A DNA stretch of 64,000 nt, taken from NCBI GenBank assembly GCA_029959195.1, contig CP114126.1, positions 1,302,001 through 1,366,000 of the forward strand, read 5' to 3'. Shown piece after piece: positions 54,964-64,000 of the stretch; within the stretch, counting starts at the first letter, position 1; every line of letters begins with the position of its first letter. A program made the position numbers and the translations under genes. This DNA comes from Dictyophora rubrovolvata (Eukaryota > Basidiomycota > Agaricomycetes > Phallales > Phallaceae). The notes under the pieces are model-generated. The model worked only from the letters and a program-made list of their open reading frames with translations, was not told where the DNA came from and searched no databases.

Positions 54964-56438
54964 ATGTTTTCTTCCCTTTTTTCGTGAGTTTATGAAATAT
55001 TCCACCACAGTGTCGAATTATGAAGCTGCGTTCGGAGCGGATCCGGACATCCTCCAAATGCGCCGACGTTTCATCCAGTAACATCAGCATTTCCTCCTTC
55101 TTCTGAGTCTTTCGGCGAACTAGCACCTACCGATACAGAATGGATCTGTGCTGGAGGGTTTGTTACCGAGACTCAGGTTTGGTACCAGATTTTAGAAGAT
55201 GACACGTTCGTCATGTGTCAAATCATACATTCATCGATTGGGTGAACACTGCATTTCAATCAGAATTTGACCGGTTCATTTACGATCTAGTACAGCCTGT
55301 GGTCTCCAACGGTGCAGTTTAATTTCAAACATTATAATCCAAAAACGAAAGAACAAACCTGGAAGTCTGTTAATGCCTCTAACTTTACGACACCCCCGCC
55401 GCCTCAAGGAGGCGTCAAGTACGATAAACGATCTTGTAAATCGGACGAATTCACCATCACTCACAAGGACGCTGATCCTGCAACCAACACTAACGAATCT
55501 TACACGATTAATGTCCGTCTTGGGAATGACATTCAAATCTCACTTGTTTCTTCGAGACTTAGTACTATCCCTGGATCCAAACTAGGGAAGGGACCATCGG
55601 GGGTTTCTCAAATTTCGGCGTCGATTCGTCTCCGAATAAAAGAGATGGTTACGTTATCCATCGCTTTTGGCCTAAAACTTCCACTTCTGGTCTTATCGTC
55701 TGTAACGGAAAAGCGATCCAGGCAGATGGAATGGGCATGTTCGTGCATGCCATCCAGAGAATGCGGCCCAACCTCGTTGCTTCTCGATGGAATTTCGCCA
55801 ATTTCCAAAGTAAAGAACTTGGAGGAGTTTCTGCTATTCAAATGGAATTTACGACAGTAGATCAATTCGGTCGCAAGGGACCCGGTTCGGGCGGTGTGAA
55901 GGTCAATATCGGCTCGTTGGTTATTGGCAGCAAACTTATCGCAGTCACTGGGGAAACGTCGTGGCCTGATGAACCACTAAAAGAAGACACGCCTGTCAAA
56001 TCGCGCGCAGCTCATTTTGATGCACACAAAGATTCGGATACGGGATATAATGCTCCCAGCCGAATTGTCTTTGAATGGTCTGGCCAGGATCTTTTAAAGA
56101 ATTCAGGACCTGTTTCGGCGAAGCTGGAGGTTGATGTGGGCACTTTTGAGTCCCCAAAGGGACTAATTGAGAAGGCTGATGTGTTAGCGGAAATCCCGAA
56201 GGTGCTGAAGAGTGTTGTGAACTATGTTTCTGGCGCCAAACCATTCATCTATCAGGTGCGTTCTGGTTGTGACTCGATGCACTAATATGTGATTCTGAGC
56301 TGTCATCAATAGTGGCTTAATGCTACTTCGTTAATGGTTACGGCGCCCGCGTCAGTCCTATCCGAAGAATCTAGTGATGAGCTGAAGACCCTTTCGGTAA
56401 ATGGTTGGCTGTTCAACGAAGCCTCGTTTGTTTCGTGA
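54964..56438 (+). CDS. SVF1: SVF1-like survival factor, with an apparent one-base frameshift
   Basis: Start MFSSLFS at 54964; a short intron, then PTDTEWICAGGFVTETQVWY, CQIIHSSIG|LWSPTVQFNF, SVNASNFTTPPPP, IPGSKLGKGPS, then in the next frame GFSNFGVDSSPNKRDGYVIH, GMGMFVHAIQRMRPNLVASR with WNFANFQSKE, and after a last intron WLNATSLMVTAPAS ... NGWLFNEASFVS, TGA at 56436-56438. This is the two-lipocalin SVF1 family, which binds ceramide at ER-Golgi contacts in yeast and supports stress survival. The frame changes in the G run at 55599-55603: one extra G would restore the family sequence GPSGGF. Everything else is intact, so a sequencing error or a very young null allele is likely. Confidence 0.85.
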
Positions 56439-57067
56439 AATTGGCAATTCATTTCTGGAGAAAGAAACTTACTTCTGCCTGTAGATTGTAGCGATATTGA
56501 ATGAATAATATCAAGCATTGCGTTTTGTCGTGATGTCTTTCTTTCTCAAAACTTTGCACCACTAATCACGAGCCTGCCGCGGCGGCTCCGAAAGTCTGAG
56601 TCGTTTTTATGCATAAACAAGACATCTTCTTTGAAAAAAGCCGTGACACCGTCACTTGAGCTCATTTGTGCCCATATCCATCTATTTATGTTCAGGTCTC
56701 AGAGCATCGACATCTGAGAACTTGAAGAAGAACATCCGTACACTATTAACTTCGTCGTGTCCTCCTACCAATGAAGATCAATTGCTACGGCAACAATTGA
56801 CTCAATATAACTTGCTCCTTGCTGATGACTTAAACACGACAAGGCGATATTTTCATGCTACAAGTCCAAATAATGGTTGGCCGGTGGTACTCCTAGCTGC
56901 TCTCAAGGGTAAAGCAAGGCGAAAATGTGCGATCAATAGCTTTGCACTAACATGAGCACCATATAGTCTACAGGCTTTGTAAATGCTATACATGTTACCG
57001 TACGAATATCCCTGACGTGATGCTGTCTGCACGCATGCCGCATTATCTCTCACGAAGACTAACCACA
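56439..57067. other. Unassigned 629 bp between SVF1 and SelO relic
   Basis: A plus-strand open frame at 56656-56955 reads LRASTSENLKKNIRTLLTSS and NLLLADDLNTTRRYFHAT; it is protein-like in composition but not recognised. It ends before the SelO relic and cannot be joined to it convincingly. Confidence 0.35.
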
Positions 57068-57652
57068 ATGTCAAAATCATTTCTTTCAGACTTACCGCTA
57101 CCCCCACATTCTACAATGCAACTTGACTCCGTATCCTGTTACGCCAGATCCTGGAACGTTCTTCAATGACGTTATGAAGTCTAAACCAAGCGTGCAACGT
57201 CGCGCTCGGCTCTTAGACCCTGCGTCGCACTTTTCCTATGTTTCACCATATCCTGCTGCTTTCCCTTACCGTATTGAAATTTGCAGACGACGAACAGGAC
57301 CGGAGTAAAGCTGTTGAGAGTTGGCTATCTGCGAAGGAGGCGTTGAACGAAGTGGCTGAATGTCCTGAAGCTGGCATTGGAAGTTATTCCCACAGATGAA
57401 AGAGTAAAAGATTATCATTTGCTCGGGATTTCTCGTCGCGGAGTAGACGATTGTCTTCCTACTTTGGATGTAGGTGATGCATTCGAGCATATCGCTACTC
57501 CTGCCTTGGTGCCTTCACAGACTAACGGCGAGGCCCAAGAACACCCTCCTGAGGATCAGGATGCGAGACAGAACTTGGTCGACATATTAAGTGGACATAC
57601 CGTCCTCCTAAAACTCTCCGAGAATGGATATGCACCATAGTCCCTAAGATAT
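57068..57652 (+). pseudogene. SelO (YdiU/UPF0061) N-terminal relic, truncated at a repeat
   Basis: ATG 57068 gives MSKSFLSDLPLPPHSTMQ, then in shifted frames LTPYPVTPDPGTFFNDVMKS with PSVQRRARLLDPASHFSYVS, FADDEQDRSKAVESWLSAKE, DYHLLGISRRGVDDCLPTLD with VGDAFEHIATPALV, and VDILSGHTVLLKLSENGYAP. These are successive blocks of the N-terminal region of fungal SelO pseudokinases, which AMPylate proteins in mitochondria. At least three frame changes and a TAG in place of the Trp of YAPWSLRY are needed. Homology stops at SLRY, exactly where the dispersed repeat (copy B) begins; the kinase-like core is missing. Family call by remembered motif pattern. Confidence 0.65.
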
Positions 57653-57733
57653 TGGAGCAGTGGGATCAGATAGTATTATTGTTATAATATGTAGAGCCTA
57701 GAGTGTAGAGAGAGCAAAAAGAGCACAACGGTT
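57653..57733. repeat. Dispersed repeat, copy B
   Basis: About 81 bases, TGGAGCAGTGGGATCAGATA to AGAGCACAACGGTT, direct copy of 52633-52715. It abuts the broken end of the SelO relic. Copies A and B are roughly 80% identical by eye. Flanking sequences differ, so this is a mobile or dispersed unit rather than part of a larger duplication. Confidence 0.7.
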
Positions 57734-58429
57734 ATTATTATTTATTGACGAATTGATTTGTACGATTACGTCAAGGTTATAATGTTTTTTTCTACTCTTC
57801 CAATTCTTCTTTCCGCCTTTTTGAGAGCTCTCGTGTTCTTCGGACAAAACTGGAAAGCGTAAGATAAACGAGAACCAGGGGTGGTACATGGATGCAGTAC
57901 ACTCACTCCAAGTATTGACATCTTTTGATGATGCCATGGCCCATATATTAGAACAGCAGAACAAGAAACGAATACAACAACAACCAGCACTTACTGCTCA
58001 TACTCGTGTCTACCCATCAATGTTATTCAAATTATAGTTAAGGTGTATATTCCAACGTATTCACCTTTCATGCTCACATTGCCAGGGCAAGTATAATTCT
58101 TTGTGGCGACACTTATTGAGGGGTATCAACAACCTAGCAACAATTAGCTTCTCCACACAAACTCTGCAAGGTGTTTATGCATACGCGGAACATTGATCCC
58201 TGTAACCCAAAGGCAGCCGATTTGCTTTCATTTCCTCTCGTGACGCCGTCATCGTCGTCGTCGATGCTCCCGTCATGGTCACGGTCTTTGAGGCGGATTG
58301 AGCACGATTGGCGCCCGGAAATGGCCCTCGGGCTCTTAACTTGTTCAATAAAATTCACACAGGGCAAGGCCTCATTATAATCTATTCTTGAACATTAAGC
58401 TACACAATATCAAACTACACTGCGATGTT
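57734..58429. other. Unassigned 696 bp before the actin-like gene
   Basis: No recognisable gene. A GTC/ATC-rich run lies at 58238-58275. Open frames of up to 89 codons on both strands have no family features. The stretch contains the 3' end of the diverged actin gene at its right side. Confidence 0.4.
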
Positions 58430-60058
58430 TCAAAAACATTCTATAGAACACCTCGTAAGTAAATTTCAATCTCAAGTTACTGTGAAAATATATACTCACT
58501 TCGGTGAATAATACCGGGGCCAGACTCGTCATACTCTTGCTTAGTGCACCACATATTTTGGAACGTCGTCAAGGATGCTAGTACAGGGAGATACTTAGCC
58601 CAAGACCGAAAGAGATATATCTAGCGTGAAAGTTCCTCTCACCCAATATAGATCCTCCAATCCAAACAGAATACTTTCTTTCGGGAGCAGCAGCAATCCT
58701 GATCCTCACTCCACTGTATGCCAGAGCAGATATTTCTTTATGCATCCTATCGCTCATACCAGGGAACATGGTCGTTCCACCCGACAAAACAATATTGCCA
58801 TACAAGTCACGTCGAATGTCGATATCACATTTATGGATCGAGTTGTGTCTAGAAAAAATAATTGGTATTACGTTGTCTATCAACCATCGACTCTACTCAC
58901 ATCGTCTCATGTATTCCAGCTGCTTCAGTACCAATAAGCGACGGATTAAACAATACTTCCGATACTCGGAACCTCACAAGAATTAGCCTTCATTCAGACA
59001 GCGATACGTTCATGCCCACCTTTCACTTCCAACAGTGATCATCCGTCCATCCGGAAGCTCATAACCCTTCTCCACCTTCGTAGCATTCACCATCTCCTTC
59101 TCGAAATCATAGGCAACATACCCTAACCTCTCTTTCACATCTCTGACAATCTCCTTCTCCGCACTGCTTACAAACCGATATCCCCTTTCCGCCAAAAGCT
59201 TGACCATGTACTCCGTCAAATCCCTCCCAGCAATATCCACTCTTTTAACTGCATGTTTAAGTGAAAACCCCTCATAAATTGGAACCGTATGCGTCACTCC
59301 ATCCCCGGAATCTAGCACAATTCCAGTTGTTCGCCCAGATGCATATAACGATAACACGGCCTGAATTGCGATGTATGCAGCAGGCACGTTGAACGTCTCG
59401 AACATGATTTGTGTCATCTTCTCCCGATTCGCTTTAGGATTCAGAGGGGCTTCCGTTAAGAGCACCGGGTGCTCCTCCGATGCCACACGTAGTTCGTTAT
59501 AAAACGTATGGTGCCATATTTTCTCCATATCATCCCAGTTGGTCACTATTCCGTGTTCGATAGGATACTTGAGTGAAAGAACACCTCGTTTGGATTGAGC
59601 TTCATCCCTAAAAACAGTCGAAACCATACTGCCATCCCCATACATAGTTTTATCAATGCCTACCCGACGTATGAATCTTTTTTCCCCATACCCAACATTA
59701 CTCCTGTATGTCGGGGTCTTCCTACAATCGACCTGCGCAAAATTCTGTTGTTGCTAAAAAAAGTCAGGCATATGACTCTCGACGTACGGGAAGACAGCAC
59801 GAGGCGCATCATCGCCTGTAACCCGTTAATGGTCAAAGAAAGGGTATTTAACTGACTTCACAGTACCTGCAACTAAACAAAAACCAATATGTTAGCATTT
59901 TCGCTAATACATGTTTCATATGAACATACACCCAGCTTTACACATCCCACTTCCATTATCTATGACCTTATAGAGGAAAACTCTGGGTGATCGACGTCAT
60001 GGTCTATTAGAGCAGGAACACTTACAACAGCAGTAACCTCATTGTCAGACATGATCAT
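58430..60058 (-). CDS. Diverged actin paralogue
   Basis: The start [11 protein letters not shown] (60058, or 60052 for MSDNEV) is followed by the actin exon pattern: [12 protein letters not shown], a 6-base exon TTGCAG (59867-59872), [30 protein letters not shown], then the long exon with [55 protein letters not shown] and [15 protein letters not shown], and finally [39 protein letters not shown] and GPGIIHR|KCF, TGA at 58430-58432. It is full length and open, with nucleotide-binding residues kept. It is diverged from the neighbour ([20 protein letters not shown] against [20 protein letters not shown]) and three residues shorter in the loop after YDFEKE. Tandem with the canonical actin 612 bp upstream. 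Confidence 0.9.
59867..59872 (-). other. 6-base microexon of the diverged actin (TTGCAG)
   Basis: On the minus strand GTTTAG precedes TTGCAG, which precedes GTACTG. Joining GGC-T, TT-GCA-G and GC-GAT restores K-A-G-F-A-G-D-D, the invariant actin sequence. Skipping it would lose Phe-Ala in frame. Confidence 0.8.
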
Positions 60059-60670
60059 CGACTAAACAGAGCACGCAGGTAAAAAGTCCACAACCCAGTA
60101 CTTATATTAACAGAATCTTCAGATTCAAAATATGTATTATTCACCAAAACGTGCCAGCAGCATGGATGGACTTGCATACCAGCGGAATTTCGTCGTATCT
60201 TATGCCACATGTATCGCTATTTCATCTGTTCGTGTTGTGGGGTCTAAGTGCCAACACTGGACTAATTACATCGATGACGACCTGGTTCAATATACATAGG
60301 TGCTAGCAAAAAAAAAAATACATACCAAGCTATATTTGGATTACTATTGAATCTTAGGGTGCCCAAAAAATCAAACCTTCACAATCTAATCTAATTTCAT
60401 TTGAATTCATTCGTATCATATATATATATATACTATACTCAAATCTTAGAACGAGAGAGAAGCAGAAAAAAAGGGAAGGGGAAGCAAAGATTAAAGGTAA
60501 ATAGCACCAATGAACGGCCGCGAAGAACAAAAGCACGATAAACGATGTGTTAGAAAAAGCAAGACGAAAACCAAGTCAAGAAAGTGTTCTGTGTCCTTAA
60601 ACCCCCTTAACTGGCATTCCGCCGTAGTTAATTTAAGCACCTTAACATCGCCCATCGATTTTCTGCCGAT
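60059..60670. other. 612 bp between the two actin genes
   Basis: This is the promoter of the diverged actin and the 3' end of the canonical one. An alternating TA run lies at about 60418-60434 and a purine-rich stretch at 60450-60490. No gene was found. Confidence 0.5.
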
Positions 60671-62404
<1,734 letters not shown>

Positions 62405-63216
62405 TTCTTACAGCAATAACAGACAATACAAAAAAAGGAGAAAAGTGGAATTCGTTAAAGTAAAGCTGGACGTAACAAGGGTCGTTCAGAGACACTAAAG
62501 GAAAGATGAAATTTCAGCGCCAGAAATAGTAATTGCGATAAGGAACAAGAGCAAATTTGAGAATGAGGATAGGCAGACGTTGCGTTAAACGCACCTTGTA
62601 GTTTAGTTGTGTGTTTGGGTTGGAAACAAGATTATGGGGCAGAGGGTGTGTGCGCTTATCTAACCTTTTTTTGACTCCGCCACAACTCTACGCGGACTTA
62701 CAATTCCTTTCCGGTTCATGATGCTTTTCTGATTGAAAAAGGATCGGAAATATGAGTCACTTCAAGTTGATTCTATTTCTTGACGTAGACCTTTTAGAAT
62801 GCAATTAGACCAACGGGAAAAAAACATGCGTCTTGTTTACTAAGTGACCGGCGCCAAAAGGTTCATCGATTTCAAGATCATCTTTTCCCACGCTTTCGAA
62901 TGCTGTCCTTGGTGCTGTCTTGAGGTTTGGCACAAGTCATAATGCCGCATGACACATGAACACCAGTGGTGAAAACTCATTGTACTACCATCATTTACTA
63001 TGCAGCCCAATTGTCAGAACCTGGAAGTTGCTAAGTCTTTTTTGAGTCCCATATTGCATTATATACTCCATTCTGAGTTTATGGGCATAACATGACTTTG
63101 TATTGACCTTGTACATATGTAAACAATCTTCACCAAGTTCACATGTAATACTGTCACTGTCAGAGTATGCTAATGCAATACTCTTCATTTCTTTAGTTAT
63201 TACATTCAGTTCATAT
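62405..63216. other. Actin upstream region, 812 bp
   Basis: The region should contain the actin promoter and leader. The plus strand just upstream of the ATG is purine-rich (pyrimidine-rich in mRNA sense), as in many strong fungal promoters. No clear TATA or CCAAT box was found, and no gene. Confidence 0.45.
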
Positions 63217-63701
63217 TGTTGTTGAATAACATTTGGAGCGAAAAGAGAACTGTATTACAAATAAAGAAATAAAGCTTTATATACAAAAATAAATGTCTTG
63301 CTGAGTTAAAAAAGCTCATGCATGAATAAGAGTAAAAAACACTCAGTGCTGAGACATTCAAGTCATGACTAATCATATTTGCTAAGTGTTAGCACCTAAC
63401 ACTCCCCCTTGATGAGAGATGTCGTCATCATTCCAATCCATCTTGATCTTGCTCATTAAATATACATGTTTTTCTTTCTCTAAACCTTTTGTGAGAATAT
63501 CAGCAAGATTCCTTTGAGTATTGACCTTGCTAAGAGAGATTTCTCCATGTGCAATATATTCCTGGATATTGTTACACACCGGGACACACATATGAAGTCT
63601 GGTGAGATTAGTGCGAGAGACAAACGGTAGGCTTCAACTTGCTCTTGAGTTGCGCCCTCACTGTGTGCATCTGTTAACTTCAAGTTGCATGGTCGTGACA
63701 T
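63217..63701 (-). mobile_element. Copia-type (Ty1/copia) LTR retroelement fossil, 3' end
   Basis: Read leftward, a remnant of the RNase H end of Copia pol (phrase NLADILTKGLEKEKH) is followed by the polypurine tract CAAGGGGGAG (63402-63411) and an LTR of about 185 bp (63217-63401) that begins TGTTAGGTGCTAACA, contains TATATAAAGC, and ends in CA. Only the 3' end lies here; the body, if present, would extend to the right, and the sequence beyond 63701 no longer looks like Copia. It looks broken and old rather than whole. It sits about 800 bp upstream of actin. Confidence 0.7.
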
Positions 63702-64000
63702 CTGATGTGGGGAGTGTGTGGTTCAGACAACATATTATGACGTCATTGCATGGGTGATGGGGAAATGCGTGATACAATCACATCGTATGATGAATGTGAG
63801 AGTTTTGATAATGTCGTAGACATCATCCCAAACATCAAGATAAAGATTTAAGATTTTGAGATGAAATGTCAGTGGCATCTGCAATGCCACCCGTGGTGAA
63901 GCAAGAGGTTAAGAAGAAGAGAAGGTGTTTCAAAGAAGCTCAGTTGTAACAAATAACAAGGTGAAACTTCTATTGATATCAGAATGGAAAAGTAGATACA
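63702..64000. other. Right edge, 299 bp, nothing recognised
   Basis: No family features on either strand. A TGGCA-TCTGCAA-TGCCA inverted repeat occurs at about 63872-63888. This may be more of the fossil element or unrelated sequence. Confidence 0.3.

Noticed and set aside
55515-55603. A 17-base intron that would bridge the SVF1 frames
   Set aside because: It is too short for a fungal intron, and using it would replace the conserved GSKLGKGP sequence with unrelated residues.
52633-57733. Helitron carrying captured gene fragments
   Set aside because: Gene fragments next to a shared terminal repeat suggested it, but no 3' hairpin with CTRR end, Rep or helicase sequence was seen.

Overview
The window looks like nuclear DNA of a mushroom-forming basidiomycete (Agaricomycetes). 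The genes carry many GT-AG introns of about 45-70 bases, are packed on both strands with short gaps, and match the fungal forms of their families: a fused PurK-PurE ADE2, UVE1, RIC8, RSA3, RGP1, SVF1 and CENP-C/Mif2. A fragment of a mushroom-expanded DUF6589-like family and a Copia-type LTR fossil also fit. There is no sign of bacterial operons, CRISPR, phage or organelle DNA. All family calls were made by eye from conserved motifs and exon-by-exon reading; no database was searched.

Layout. 1-17.7 kb is dense housekeeping: coilin-like protein (partial), nucleolin-like RRM protein, RIC8, UVE1, ADE2, RSA3, an orphan amidohydrolase, NEP1, SCO1, NC2-alpha and CENP-C. 17.7-19.5 kb is a decayed patch holding an ISA2 relic. 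19.5-46.2 kb is dense again: RPO41, a seven-helix membrane protein, mannose-6-phosphate isomerase, CCT2, TSR2, GRC3, an FAD monooxygenase, a protein O-mannosyltransferase, DHR1, dUTPase and RGP1. 46.6-49.7 kb encodes a long low-complexity protein with a GATA-like zinc finger. 49.7-58.4 kb is gene-poor and decayed: trinucleotide repeats, a DUF6589-like remnant, SVF1 with an apparent one-base frameshift, a SelO relic cut off at a short dispersed repeat, and a second copy of that repeat 5 kb away. 58.4-62.4 kb holds two tandem actin genes, one canonical and one diverged. The right edge holds the 3' end of a Copia-type fossil.

Functional themes. Six of about 24 confident genes act in ribosome biogenesis (nucleolin-like/NSR1-GAR2, RSA3, NEP1, TSR2, GRC3, DHR1), with a coilin-like nuclear-body protein beside them. 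Three act in mitochondria (SCO1, RPO41, possibly UVE1), plus the dead ISA2. Several pairs share very short divergent promoters: TSR2/GRC3 20 bp, ADE2/RSA3 55 bp, PMI/CCT2 86 bp. Three divergent promoters carry the palindrome TTACGTAA, two of them within an identical 16-base context. No secondary-metabolite cluster or defence island was found. The most unusual items are the relic genes, the 6-base actin microexon kept in both actin copies, and the shared promoter motif.
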